Part shown: piece after piece, positions 1 through 11,895 of the stretch
How the letters are laid out: the number at the start of each line of letters is the position of its first letter
Position numbering within the stretch: the stretch's first letter is position 1
Source of the DNA: Zanthoxylum bungeanum
Taxonomy: Eukaryota; Streptophyta; Magnoliopsida; Sapindales; Rutaceae
Direction of reading: 5' to 3'
Length of the DNA: 64,000 bases
Assembly (NCBI GenBank): GCA_019454045.1
Contig: SKCR01041701.1
Coordinates: 24,474-88,473 of the forward strand
Translations under genes and position numbers: made by a program
The notes under the pieces: model-generated
Databases searched by the model: none
What the model was told of the DNA's origin: nothing
The model's input: only the letters and a program-made list of their open reading frames with translations

Positions 1-592
1 TCTTTTTTATCCGGTACATATGTTGGCTTTGTGATGCATTCGATGCAAGATACATAAGAAAAGCTTCATAACATGTTACGCTCGGTGAAACATGATTTGA
101 AGAAATGGAATCCCATATTGTATCTCCATGGTGGAGTAAACTCTTCAAAGACTTCTAGGAAATCTAAGAATATTAAAATGGGAAATAAGAAGATATACTC
201 CAAGAAAAAAACTGTAAGACCGTGTGTAGCTCGTGATATATGTCTACATTGTCAGAAGTATGGGCAATGGAAACGTAATTTTCCAGAGTCGAAAGGAAAA
301 GCATGAACCCATGTACGCTTTGTATTTTTCCTATTATTGACATCTCATTAACCTTAGATGCAAATAATGGTTGGGTATTAGACACCGCTAGTCCCACTCA
401 TATTTGCAACTCCATGAAAGCCATGAGAGTTAAAAAAAGGCTAAACAAATGGGAGATCCAGCTTGGAGTTGGGAAAGATGAAACATTAGATGTCAATGCC
501 ATATGAACAATTATTCTAGATTTCTCCAATGGATATAAATTAATTTTAAATGACTGTTATTATGTACCCTTTCTTATCAGATAGATAATATA
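1..592 (+). pseudogene. Copia_B gag zinc knuckle and protease fragment
   Basis: Decayed piece of a Ty1/copia polyprotein. Around 220-300 it encodes a CCHC-type zinc knuckle (VARDICLHCQKYGQW; the usual GH is changed). After a stop at 304-306 another frame (about 303-506) gives a protease-like stretch with the motif WVLDTASPTHICNSM, then CYYVP followed by an in-frame stop at the place where the minus-strand copy at 33474 also has one. The two copies are clearly one family. The fragment enters from the left edge and is cut at 592 by an LTR beginning TGTAACATCC. It is not functional. Confidence 0.85.
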
Positions 593-2920
593 TGTAACAT
601 CCTCAATCCAGAAGATGTTACCGGTAGGGAATAGGCCGTATTATTCCCCTGAGCCTCAGTTTTTCTAACTATGAACTACACTATTACCATTTCCTCAATC
701 AAAATCTTAAGTATGGGACCAATGCCCAAGCTCGACAACATGAAAAATAAACTCAATATTAAGTACTATATACACATTAAAAAATGCTTAACAATGACTG
801 TCACAAGCAAAGACTAATACATGACTTCTTTTAACACTGACTGGACACCCACTGACTCTGACTTGAACTGGTGGACTCCATACCCTGTGACTGCATCAGT
901 ATCCGTCCTCCAGAGCTCGTCCTCCGAGAATACCTGTAAAATAAGGAAACTGGAAGTGAGGGTAGTTAGATCGTTGTACGATCTAAGTGAGTGGATGAAA
1001 ACTAAAATACTGATGTAAAACTTTTGGTTCTAAAACCGAAGTTTTAGAAATAACTTTATATGAAAGCTCTTTTTCTGAAAACTTTGTCTGAAATCTCTTT
1101 TATAAAACTTATATTTCTGAAATATGCTTTCTGAACACTGTTTCTAAAATCTATTCTCTGAAAACTGTTTTCTGAAAATCTGATATCAGGAAACTGGTAT
1201 GTATCCGAAAAACTTGACGTATGGGGGTGTTACGTATCGCCATCCCCTATACGCCTAACTAGAGTCAAGAATGCAAAACCACGACTTTGGGGCGTTACGT
1301 ATCACCGTCCCCCAAAGCATGCCACCCATGTCCCTGAAACTAGTGGTCTTGGGGCGTTACGTATCGCTGTCCCCCAAGCCACTGAACTAGAACTGGGGGT
1401 GCAGATATATGCTACCTTCCAAGAACTGAAACTAGGATCTAGGGGCATCTGTCATCCCTAGTCCTGAACTAGGATCTGGGGGCGTTACGTATCACCGTCC
1501 CCCTAGTCCTCTACATGTGTACATGTGTTGTCCGTCAATTTTATATCTGAATAAAGTTACACACTGAGGTGGATTTTTCCTTATGCCTTGAAAACATGAA
1601 AATCAAGCTTTGGAAAACATTTCTTTTCTAAATCATCCTTATTTGAAAAGCAACTGTAACAAAATTTTGGTTAACGTCCTATATGCTCAAAAGTAAGTCT
1701 GATATCAAATATTGTTAAATAAAAACCAGTTTGAGACAAGAGGTTCACTCACTGTCTTGGAGTTCCGCTATCATTTCTTCACTTTGCTGGTGAAACTTGT
1801 CATTCCTGCGATGATCTATCATCAGATAAACTAGATTAGAAATGGACTAAGAAACGCACTATGGAATCAGATTAAAATATGTTTATTCAAGTAAGTGTTA
1901 TCACTCTGAAGGTATTGTACAGATATCATGATGTATCATGAACATACGAGTTGATACGAGACTTATAGGGTAGCCCCTAACACGTTCGGGTGAAACTGAG
2001 ATGGTGTGAAACTGAATTGGGCAAATTTGTGACCACGCGTCGCAACGCAAGGCATTGAGCATCGCAACACGCGTCGTCTAGAAGCATTACCAAATTTTTG
2101 CCGTGCGCTTAGTGACCCACGATCCTTTCGCATCACGAAGCGACTTGCACCAGAAGCGTTTCTGGAAAAATTTTCAGATCGCGTCACGTCGCGAGGCTAT
2201 CTGTGTCACGACGCACGACCAATTTCTAGGCTTAAACTCATTCTTTCATTCTTTCATTCTTAGAATGTTCAATACTTTCCCTCATACAATCCACACAAGG
2301 ATATAGCCTCAATAACCAATCACAATACCACCAATATCCAAAATACAATCAACATCATTCTCAATGCCAAGTCATATCCAACCTAACATCTATTCTTAAT
2401 CTTATTTCCAAAATCTAACAAATTGAGGATTTTCAACAACCATTGTTTTCTCATCACTAAACCTATATAACCATCAATTGCTACAACTCAACAATATCAT
2501 CATTCAATAAATTATCAAAAATACCAATATCCAAAACTTGGGTTAGAGTTCTTTACATTCTTCATGTTTGGTTTACTTCTTCCTTTAAGCTTTATGGATG
2601 TAATTCTTCTTTTTGCTCATTCTTCTTCTTTCTTTCATCTTCTCTCATTTCCATTTTCTTCTCTTTCTTCTTCTCTTCTTCTTCTTCCTCTCATTTCACA
2701 CGTTTCTTCTCTCTCTCATTTTCTAAATTTTATGAAATGATAAATAGTGACTTCCTTTTATACTTGGGTTTGTTTGAAATTGTAAAAAATGGGAAAAATT
2801 GAGAGATTTGTAGAAACTTGAAGAATTCTCTAGAATGATCATCGGGTACTATTCATCCGAATTTTTGACCTGTATTTTCGACTCACTTCTGGTCTGAATT
2901 TAGAAATATATTCAATGCAA
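593..2920 (-). repeat. Gypsy_A LTR, truncated
   Basis: Homologous over most of its length to the intact LTR at 30497-33026: same terminus (TGTAACATCC, the 3' end of an LTR read on the minus strand), same TTTCTGAAAAC-rich stretch (about 1035-1200), same GC-rich GGGGCGTTACGTATCG units (1224-1505), same pyrimidine-rich stretch (2570-2720). The other end (TGTAACGACC on the minus strand) is missing; the match fades near 2910-2920 where a Copia_B-type LTR takes over. Small ORFs inside are chance. Confidence 0.8.
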
Positions 2921-5029
2921 ATCATGAGTCTTGGGAGACTTGTCTAGACGTGTAGGTGTTTATTTGATAAATATTGAATAACTCACCGAAGATTTCCTAA
3001 TAGATGGTACACCAACGCCAATAGGAATCTTCTCGAGTCAAGTAGCATAATGGTCATTCGACTTGAGATATCATTGTGGATATATGAGACATCTTCCACA
3101 CTTTGGTGGCGGTCACGTCACCGATCTATCTAGATCAGACCTTCGTCTGCTCGTTGGGTGTGGACTCATGCTCATGATATCCTGTGAGTATCAGATAGAA
3201 TCCGCCAGTCCTGTGTACATGGCATAAGTATCATGCACGTGTTTGCAATCTAGTAAATCCATGGATGTGGTACACTGCGGAAGCGAGTTCCGAGTGTTAT
3301 TTAGAGATCATAAATTTTTCAGTTGACTATATTATACCTTAGAGATTTTATGTTCCTATCTATATCCCCGGTATACTATCGATTGTCTGTGACAGAGGGA
3401 TTATACATATGCAATGACCTCGACTTGCATAGTTTAATGAGATTATATGTGGTCGTCATAATTACGAGTGGGTGAATTATAGACATGAAATTAGATTTCG
3501 TGACAGATAAACCTAAACTTAGAGAGTCCCACAATATGAAGTGTACTCGTTGAGCAATTGGGCAACGCGTTATGAATAATACAGATTATTCATTATAATT
3601 TATCTGATTAAATGAGTTAATTCGAATCGTTTAACAGTTAAATGAAAAATACATGCATATGGGCAATTTGGTCAATTAATAATTAATGTCTATTTGTATT
3701 TGATATAAAATTTGATTAGATACACATTAATCAATTGTCAAATGAGATTTTGACACATGTTATTAATATATGTATTTTTTTATTTAATGTAAAAAAAATA
3801 CATATATATATATATAGATATTTATATGTATTAATTATTTAATTATTTAATTATTAAATAATTAAGTAATTAAAAATAGAATATCCATAAGTCATAATTA
3901 GTATGATAAATGGTGAGATATTTTTGGCATGACATTTAAAGGTAGTAGTTATCAAATTAGATTTGATAACTTTTGCTAGAAATTTAATTTTGATTAAATG
4001 AATTATCAAATGACCATATTGTCCCCCCAAATTTCGGCCACCCTACTATATATAGTGAAAAAAATATTTTTTCTCTTTCATAAGCTAGTCATGGCCAAAA
4101 TCCTCTCCATATAGAGCTTCCAAAATATTTCTTGAGAGAAAGTGATCAAATCAAGAAGAAAGCTTTAGGAAATTTGGAGATTGTGAGGTTATCTTTAATA
4201 TTCTTAAGTTTAGAAAAAAAAATTTCTTGTTCTTGAGTATTTAGAATTGTTCTAGGGTTTCTTTCTTAAATTTTGGGGCTTTTTGATTTGGATGATGATT
4301 TAAGAGGCTAGATGCATGTGTGAAGTAAGATTGTGTAATATTAATGTAATAATAGTTCAATTTTATCATATGATGACTTGTTATCATTCTAGAGTGTTAT
4401 GACCACTCTTGTAATACCTAGAATTGTTCTTGAGTTCTTCATTGGTGGTGGCTTTGATTGGTGTAAATATTAATATGATTAATATTGAGAAAAATGAATT
4501 TAAGCATGAAAAATGATTATTTTTGCATCCATATCAGATTTGGAAATTCTGAAATTTTTTTGATGAAAAATATATTATTTAAATGTATTGGATGTGTATT
4601 GGGCATTGGAATAATTGTCGGAAATTATTTCGGAGTGAAAATACGCGAAACGGCGAAAAACGGCATTATCGGGTAACTTTTGAGCTAACTGTGTAACAGC
4701 TGCCCAAACAGTGAATTGGTCACTGTTCGGGCAGCCCATGAACTTTCCAAGTACTATTGGAGCTGACCTGGACAGCCTCCGTATGTATTGGTTGGTCGGT
4801 TCGGTCGAAAAATGCATTTTATGCTATTTTGAGGAAAAAAAACGTTTTCTTAAAAGTTTCGCGATATTTTCTAAATTATTTATATCGTTATTTGATATAG
4901 AATAATATGTTTAGGTGAGATATGAATGAATTATTCATATAGGATATTGAATAATTTATTCGGTAAATTTTAAAAAAAATTTAACTACGATTTCACCCGA
5001 ACCATACTTCCGCCGCGTAAAACCCAACA
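2921..5029 (+). repeat. Copia_B-type LTR, 5'-truncated
   Basis: Plus-strand relative of the LTR at 54093-56569. Shared blocks are the AGGAATCTYCTCGAGTC region near 3020-3060, the TCTTCCACACTTTG block near 3090, and the block around 3540 reading GTGTACTCGTTGAGCA. It ends in ACCCAACA at 5029, matching the CCCAACA end of that family. No tRNA-Met primer binding site follows, so it is a 3' LTR or a broken solo LTR. It may be the 3' LTR of the element whose gag/protease piece is at 1-592. The exact left boundary is uncertain. Confidence 0.65.
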
Positions 5030-5602
5030 GAGAGGAACTTACTAGTTACCAATCTTGTTTGGTTCACTTGAAAGAAACAACCACCCACTCTCAAGCTCCA
5101 ATTTGCCATGAAAAAAAAAAAGAGAAAATGGGGAAATTTTCGTAGGTTGTGGAAAGAAAAGGGTGAATAGCGAAGCCTTTAAATATGGGTCATTAAAAAA
5201 ATCACAATAAAATATTACTTTATTTTTGTTTTGTCACATTTCAAAAATCCATCTTATTCTCGTCACTATGTAGGGCAGCCCGAAAAATGCCCAAATTTAA
5301 CCTAATTCAGCCCCAACTTTAAGAAAATTCTTAACATGAAAGTTTTAAGTCTATGTCATAGCTTTCTGAAGGTACCAAGATCACTGAAAACGGATAATTT
5401 TGACTCAAGTTATATCTAAAATACCAAAGGTTGTTCATGGGGTTCTACTAACTGTAAAAGTATTGAAACTAAAAATTTTTCGCGAGCTTCCGGGTGGGTT
5501 TCAAAGATATCTAACCCACTAATACATTATTATATGTATGACGACATATTATGCTTGCAAATTAACTGTATTGTACCGGTCATAAATAACCAGGGTGTTG
5601 CA
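5030..5602 (-). repeat. LTR fragment of unclassified Ty3-type element
   Basis: The right edge reads as TGCAACACCCTGG on the minus strand, a typical start of plant Ty3/gypsy LTRs (TGTAACACCC). The stretch has an LTR-like leader composition (CTCAAGCTCCAATTTG near 5093) and no ORF. The left edge abuts the CCCAACA end of the previous LTR. Family unknown. Confidence 0.4.
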
Positions 5603-7260
5603 AAAATCTTTTAGCTTTAAGTTGGAAAAAGTTTAGAAATATTGAGTGGGAGGAGTTCGACGAATTGTCAACAAAGTACTCTCTTTGGGCCCAAATATTT
5701 TTTTTATTATTAATTGAGTCACTTATCATATAATTTTGAAATAATCTTTTACTATTTTTGGATAATTTTTGGATATCAAGTCATTTAACAAAAATTGAAT
5801 AAATCAAAATTAATGAAAAATATTAAGCGATAAAGATTAAAACAGTAGGGACAAAATGTTATTGTAGCCGTATATAAAACGATATCATTTATTAGTGGGG
5901 AGACTATTTGCACTTTAAAATTTACTTTTGATTCTCATATTTTGTGAAAAGTTTATAATGCTAAAACACCCTTAATGGAATTTACCATTTAGGACAGTTC
6001 GATAGAAGTAAATAATGTATCATTACTTTTCATACCCATTGATTAACATGTACCATCATCTTTTTAATCTCTAATATTTTCTCTATTAAACATCAAACTT
6101 AATTCAATATAAAAGAATGCGTTTGCTTAAACTGATAACACGAGTAATTTCATCAAAACTACGGTATGAATATGATTAGGGGTGGTAATTTAGGTCATGA
6201 TTCGTTTATTCGTTCGATTCGATTCGCTTTAAAGCGAATACGAGTTTGAAAAAATTGATTCGTTTAATAAATGAGTCAATTCGATTCGATTCGTTTATTA
6301 AACGAATCGAATATGAATTTAAACTCATTGATTCGTTTATTCGTTTTATTATTTTCTTTTACTAGTTATTGTTATTTTTCAATTAAGATTCGAAAAATTA
6401 TGGCTAATTACCAGAGAAAAAATATTTTCGATATTTGGTGAGGTATTTTTAATAAATATATTAATTACATATTTTATATGTATATATTTATGAAGAATTA
6501 ATGTAAATTAACTATGGTAAATTATGATATTAAATAATATCATGACTAAACGAATATTCGTATTCGATTCGTTTAATAAACGAATCAAATACGAATTCAT
6601 CACATTTTAATTTGATTCGTTTATGATTCGAAACAAATTCGATTCATTGATTTGTTTTGCCGTCATTGGTCTTTTGCTTTACAAATACGAGGCGGAAAGA
6701 AGAAAATGCTGATGAAGTGAAAGAAAAGTTGACGGAACAAAAAAAATATGGGAAGCAGAAAAAAAAAAGAACAAAATTAACTTAAAAACTATGTGCATAA
6801 TATGAAAAAAATTATAATTTGCAAGTTACAGAAAGTGGAAAAAAAAATGTGAGCGATATATTCAAGGAAAGAAAAAATATTTAATGATTATCATTATGAG
6901 TGTAAATACTAAATAGTAAACAAAAAGTTTAACAGAGGATAATTTTGGAAATCACTAGTGTGCCAAGTAAAAATTAATATTTAAAAATTAATTTATAAAG
7001 AGTATTGAATTTTTTAGAGTGAAAATAGTCAAATTGTTTATGGGCGGATAGAAGGATTGGGTTAAGAGGTTTCCTAAAGAAAGCTACTGTATAGAAAGAA
7101 TCGCCAGAAGGATATTCCAAAAAGAGGAAAGTGGTAGTGAAGGTGCCTTATAAACTGTAGCGCACAGCTGGCGTCATTGTGTACGCCAGCGATTACAGCA
7201 ATACCAACCAATTCCACTACCTAAATAAATCGGAATTAAAAAATTCATTAAATCCCCCAC
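5603..7260. other. AT-rich host DNA upstream of the bZIP gene, with a MITE-like block
   Basis: No gene seen. From about 6178 to 6665 there is a block built of GATTCGTTTATT/AATAAACGAATC units on both strands, opening with TAGGGGTGGTAATTT and closing near TTTTGCCGTC. This resembles hAT-type MITEs with TAGGGGTGGCAA-like ends, but I could not find a matching 8-bp target duplication. The rest is AT-rich intergenic sequence that probably holds the distal promoter. Confidence 0.5.
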
Positions 7261-7268
7261 TTGCTTCG

Positions 7269-7301
7269 ACCAATAGAAACCTATCCCCTTTCCCTATAAA
7301 A
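7269..7301 (+). promoter_or_regulatory. Core promoter of the bZIP gene
   Basis: A CCAAT motif at about 7270 and a TATA box (CTATAAAA, 7294-7301) in a C-rich context. Transcription would start near 7325-7335, giving a leader of about 530 nt. Long leaders are normal for group S1 bZIP genes, which carry translational control elements there. Confidence 0.6.
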
Positions 7302-7524
7302 TCCCCCTTCCATTGCTTCTATAGTCTTCTTTCGTCTCTCTTTCGATTAGCTCGCGTTTATCGTCAATCGTCTTTGCGTTTCGTTTCGTCTATAAGCATC
7401 AGCTAAGTTATCTTTTTCTCTCTTTCAGATCTGATCCAAATCTAGGGTTTTTTTGTGTTATTTTATATAACAATTTCTGCTTTCAATTAGATCTGGGTTT
7501 ATTGCGAAATTAGGGTTTTTTTTT

Positions 7525-7528
<4 letters not shown>

Positions 7529-7588
<60 letters not shown>
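7529..7588 (+). repeat. (TA)n microsatellite in the bZIP leader
   Basis: About 60 nt of nearly pure TA dinucleotides with one phase break (ATTATA near 7561). It lies between the predicted transcription start and the upstream ORFs, so it is either in the 5' UTR or in a leader intron. Confidence 0.95.
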
Positions 7589-7598
7589 AACAACACCA

Positions 7599-7627
7599 AT
7601 GATTCTTGATTTTCTATGAGTTATTAA
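7599..7627 (+). CDS. Two minimal upstream ORFs (6 and 3 codons)
   Basis: ATG at 7599 opens six codons ending in TGA at 7617-7619. An overlapping ATG at 7616 opens three codons ending in TAA at 7625-7627. Both lie before the sucrose-control uORF. Leaders of the bZIP11 class also carry several uORFs, so these could tune how often ribosomes start at the ATG at 7634. Their sequences are not recognisable and translation is unproven. Confidence 0.45.
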
Positions 7628-7633
7628 GTCCTC

Positions 7634-7729
7634 ATGAAGATAATTCGAATCCTTCACTCTTTATCGGTTGTTTTTCTTTACTGGTTCTACGTGTTTTCAT
7701 TGACTAGAAATCTCAAATCTCTGGCTTGA
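7634..7729 (+). CDS. Sucrose-control upstream ORF (SC-uORF) of group S1 bZIP
   Basis: This is a 31-codon upstream ORF in the leader of the bZIP gene, 130 nt before the main ATG. Residues 11-22 read SVVFLYWFYVFS, the conserved C-terminal core of the sucrose-control peptide found before AtbZIP11, bZIP1, 2, 44 and 53. In that family the nascent peptide stalls ribosomes when sucrose is high and so lowers bZIP translation. The start is fixed at 7634 because an in-frame TAA lies at 7625. Odd point: the family normally has a stop right after the final Ser; here TCA (7697-7699) is followed by TTG and the frame runs nine more codons (LTRNLKSLA) to TGA at 7727-7729. The N-terminal part (MKIIRILH) is shorter than in AtbZIP11. 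Confidence 0.9.
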   Translation: MKIIRILHSLSVVFLYWFYVFSLTRNLKSLA

Positions 7730-7859
7730 TCTCGATTTCTAATCTCTAATTATTTCGATCCATTTTCTTTTGTAATCCTTTATTTTTCAGTTGTAATTAC
7801 TTAATATTTATTAAATTAAAAAAAAAAGTCCCACTCCCCTAAGAAGGGAAAAAAAATCG

Positions 7860-8297
7860 ATGGCTTCGATTCAGAGGCAAGGAAGTTCGGGCTCCGACAG
7901 CGACCCGCGATATGCCAACGTTGACGAAAGGAAGAGGAAGAGGATGATATCGAACCGCGAATCTGCCAGGCGGTCACGGATGAGGAAACAGAAGCAGATG
8001 GAGGATTTGGTGAATGAAGTTAACCAACTGGAGAATGCCAATGCGATGCTTAGGCAGAACATTGATTCCTCTGTCCAACGCTATGTTGAGATGGAGTCCG
8101 CCACCAATATTTTGAGGGCTCAAGCTATGGAGCTGACTGATCGTCTGCGATCCTTGAATTCTGTCCTGCAGATATGGGCCGAGATCAGCGGCCTGAACGT
8201 GGAGATTCCTGATGTTCCAGATCCCCTCATGAAACCCTGGCAGCTTCCTTGTCCAATGCAGACCGTCATGGCTTCTCCGGACATGTTCCAGCATTAG
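7860..8297 (+). CDS. Group S1 bZIP transcription factor, bZIP53-like
   Basis: A 145-residue, single-exon nuclear transcription factor. Residues 24-45 are the basic DNA-contact region with the invariant N32-x7-R40 (NRESARRSR). The first zipper leucine is at 50, exactly nine residues after R40, and heptads continue at 57, 64, 85, 92 and 99, with Ser71 and Met78 replacing Leu. The N-terminal [18 protein letters not shown], the [11 protein letters not shown] block and the C-terminal [15 protein letters not shown] are hallmarks of bZIP53 and its relatives. Group S1 factors pair with group C bZIPs to control amino-acid, seed-maturation and low-energy genes. Length (about 145) and lack of introns fit the family. 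The motif usually read as LQIVEEISG is LQIWAEISG here. The leader carries the sucrose-control uORF at 7634, so translation is probably repressed by sucrose. Exact orthology (bZIP53 or bZIP44/11) cannot be settled by eye. Confidence 0.95.
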   Translation: MASIQRQGSSGSDSDPRYANVDERKRKRMISNRESARRSRMRKQKQMEDLVNEVNQLENANAMLRQNIDSSVQRYVEMESATNILRAQAMELTDRLRSLNSVLQIWAEISGLNVEIPDVPDPLMKPWQLPCPMQTVMASPDMFQH

Positions 8298-8754
8298 CAT
8301 TGATGGATTTCGGATTCTGACAATGCTTGATAAATGAAGAATTGGTCTTTGTAGGTGTCCTTTCTAGGGTTTGGAATGTTTTATTTTGTTTGAATTGTTA
8401 AGTTAGTTTCTGTTTGTATTGTGTTCTTGTCAAATGGGAGTGTCATTTTGAAGGAACTAGTTATGTTTATGTTTCAATAATCTATTGATGTGAATATGCT
8501 AGTCATTTTGTATTAATGGGATGTGCTTTTCTTTGCAATCGATTGTATTTTGGTTGCGCTGTTAGCCTGGCTACAGGGGTTATGTGCTTAATTTGAGGAA
8601 TGAATTGAATGTTTGACAGAGTCAGGATGAAATGTTTATCTGCTACATGTCTTTTGCTTTGATATTATATGAATGTGAATGCATAGGAGTGCGGGTGTTT
8701 TGACATATATTGCTTCATTAGCATTGTATCAAGCATTGGTTGGTTCTTATTCCT
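8298..8754 (+). other. bZIP 3' UTR and proximal downstream DNA
   Basis: T-rich non-coding sequence after the TAG stop at 8295-8297. A weak polyadenylation signal (CAATAATC near 8475) suggests an mRNA end around 8500-8530. A short piece at 8560-8625 (GTTAGCCTG, GGGTTATG, AATTGAATGTTTG) recurs near 10340-10405. Confidence 0.5.
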
Positions 8755-9430
8755 TATTGTAGCTGTGAAGTAGATACATTAAATGATTACTTTGCTTGGT
8801 TGTGCCATTGGATAGGATGTCAAATTCCATAGAGCATTAATAATTGTTTTTGAACGATTCAATCTACACATTTGATGTGCTATTTAACTTGATTATGAAT
8901 TAGGAACTCTTTCCAGTATTGTTCCTGTTGAAAGTTTTTGAATCTGTAGTGTGTTTTCTTGCTAACTATCTACATCTCTGGGGCTTCAGTACTCTCCAAA
9001 ATTAGGAGACAAATTCTCAAATGTATTTAGGTTACCTAGCAAGTTTTGAGACGCAAGTATTGGTTGGCGATCATGGCTGTTGTGTTGCCAACTCTCTTTT
9101 GGCCATTTCTTTTGTCTACTAATTTATTAAATTTTCGTCATCGTGTTTGCTTAATAAACAAAGGGCAATGCTGCTGAGTGCCGAGTACTGTACATGTATG
9201 TATGGTCCCTGGAAGATGATTGATTAATAATATTAGGATGAATAAAACACAAATATCACATTACCGTATGCCTTGCTTGACTGGGCTTAAGCTTATGGCA
9301 GCGGCCGCCGGTATTGCGTAAAATAAAGATTAATGAAAACGTGCTTTAGATAAAGTGCAACGTGGTGAATTTTTCAAAGCTCGCAGCATCAAGTCAAGAC
9401 AATCCATAGGCTTATTTTACTTACCTAGTA
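8755..9430 (+). repeat. Host flank, copy A of a duplicated segment
   Basis: Non-coding DNA downstream of the bZIP gene, found again at 59443-60059 and 63273-63850. Shared blocks include AAATGTATTTAGGTTA (9019; 59960), TAGCAAGTTTTGA, CATCGTGTTTGCTTAATAAAC (9144; compare 63316), GGCAGCGGCCGCCGGTA (9297) against GACAGCGGCTGCCGGTA (63716), and GCAACGTGGTGAATTTTTC in both. No ORF is conserved, so this is a segmental duplication rather than a gene pair. Confidence 0.75.
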
Positions 9431-10405
9431 AACTAAATGGCAGACGAATCAAATTCCTGTATAATATTAAACAAATCAATGACAATTTCGTATGCCGATT
9501 CGTTTCATAAATAAATCCTAATATTATAAGATTCGTATTTGATTTATTTAATAAATGAATATTTATACTTGATTTGTTTAATTTATTTAAATAAAATTAA
9601 ACAAATCGAATCATTTCAATTTTTTTAGATTAATTTAAACATAATTAAATGAAGGGAAAATGATTGTTGGACCCCAAAGTTCAGAGAAAATGACAAAAAA
9701 TTCTTAATGTTTCAAAAAAGACATATAACCCCTTATTTCTTAGCATATTTTATTTGTTTTAACAGTTAAATGATTAACATAACTAAATATATTTGATTAT
9801 ATATTTTTCTCATCTGAAATAATAATTTATTAATGAATGGATATATCTTTTTTGAAATATTATAATGTTTTATATCTCTTTTCCTAAACGTTGAGGTCCG
9901 AATATTCTTTTCTCTTATGCCAATAGAATTTTCTCTTAAGCGAATAGAATCAAATCTTGAATTCGTTTAATATTTTATTAGGAAAATTATCATTTTTCCA
10001 CCTAATAAAAAGGATAAGTACTATTTACCACGAAAATTTTGAAATTGTTCTCTTTTCCACTTAAAGTTTCAAATGTGTTCACTTTTTCAATTTTATGAGG
10101 TGGAAAACAAATATTTTTTCCTCAATTAAATGGGTAAGTTGTATAATTTTCCATTTTATCTTGTGAAAAAATGAATAATTTTTAAATTACAAATGCGTAA
10201 GAGATCAAATTCAAAATTTTCGCGATAAACGATAATTACGCTATTAAAATTATAGGTACGTCATTTCTACCTACATGTTACATTACATGTATCGCTATCT
10301 AAGAGCATCATTCTTTAGCAAGTTTCGCCGTTAAATTTGATGAGTGAATTGAATGTTTGCCAGAGTGATTTATAGTATTATCCTGTTAGCCTGACTGCAG
10401 GGTTA
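9431..10405. other. AT-rich intergenic DNA with an ATTCG-type repeat
   Basis: No gene. 9431-9640 is rich in AAACAAATC/GATTCG units like the MITE-like block at 6178-6665. Around 9660-10120 there are low-complexity blocks (CCAAAGTTCAG, TTTTCCACTTAAAG). 10335-10405 repeats the short segment at 8560-8625 with its two halves in the opposite order and stops at GGTTATG, where an LTR-like sequence begins. Confidence 0.5.
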
Positions 10406-11887
10406 TGTCACACCTCAAAACTTGAGCAAGTGGCAATTTTGAAGTTGCACAAGAAGTGAAAACTCTATGCTGTCAAATATATTATTTGAATAATTCGGTG
10501 TATACCCCCACAATATCATAATCACACCATTAAACATAAATTAATAACACTATAAATGAATTTAATGAAAATATGAAGTTCTGCATCATCATCATTAATA
10601 ATCAAAAAATGTAATGTGCCATATTTATTACATACTTATAAAGGAAATTTCCCAAGTCGCACACTAACCGAAAATACGAAAACAAGTCCAAGTATAAAAT
10701 TACAGTAAAAAGCTCTAAGCGACTGCCCATGACGTTTCCCAAAAGAGTCCCATAACTGGAACTATATGTGGAGGAAGTAGGAGGGTAGGTATTTGGAAAA
10801 ATCTTAATAGGAACTTGATTACCTATTTTAAAAATCTTTTTTCTTCAAAAATTACAACTATATGGTTAGTTTATCAAATATATATACATGTACAAAAATA
10901 TATAAAAATATATAGTGAGAAAATAGACAAAAGCCATCTCAATATCGTACACCAAAAAAAATCATGTAACTCACATACACGCACATAATCATATGTCACA
11001 ATACAAACATGAGACTGACTCTGACATCACATCCCAAAGTACTCCAACAATCCATATGGCCACGTGAAATAAATCAGAACACTTTACGGACTTTCACTAA
11101 GGGTAATATTGCCGCACTATCAACACAAGATTTACAGATGCAACATCGAAGGTGGTTCTTCCCACATAATCTCTAAGACTCATGCGAAGGTCTATTATCA
11201 TATCCCACATGGGCTTGAGAGCCCTCATATAATAACCCGCACATGATTTATGGCTTTAACTTATGGTGGTCATGCCTACCAATATCCAGGACTCTTGTGT
11301 GGTTAGACATCCAGGACATTTTACAAACAGTCACTGAGGGTAGTTCTAACACACTTTCCATATGTAATATAAACTTCCATGTAGTTGAATATCCAAGACA
11401 CTTTACGGACTTTCATCGAGAGTAGTCATGCCACACTTTCCAAATGGGGTTACAGACTCATATGTGGTCGAACATCCAACTCACTTTACGAACTTTCACC
11501 GATGATAGTTCTCACACACTTTCCACACAGTGTTACAGAATTCTGTGTGGTCGAACATCCAAATCGTGATGCAACGAGACAAACCTCACGTGTGACTTTA
11601 CAATATATAAGTAATGTATCCATCACAAAATACCCATGCAACATTTTAATTCACAATATCTGCAACATCATAATACTGACATATTTAAAAATATGTTTTA
11701 AATAATATTTAATAAAAAAATAATTATGAATATATACAATTAAAAACACGTAAAAAATCAGTAATCAACCCCTATCTCGATCAGATGATCTGATTACGAA
11801 ATAGATTCCACCACGAAGTTTGGTTCGCATGAGCTTGTCTCTTTCTTGCTCATATTCTATCTCGGGTCAGCTAGCACACACTTTAAG
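10406..11887 (-). repeat. Probable LTR fragment with internal imperfect repeats
   Basis: It starts TGTCACACCTC, which on the minus strand reads as an LTR end (GAGGTGTGACA). It breaks the host sequence that continues as GGGTTATGTGC at 8577. From about 11075 to 11560 a unit of the form CACTTTACGGACTTTCACYRAGGGTAGT...CACACTTTCC recurs at least four times. The expected other end and target duplication were not found, so the element is probably truncated. ORFs here are chance. Confidence 0.45.
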
Positions 11888-11895
11888 GTACACAG

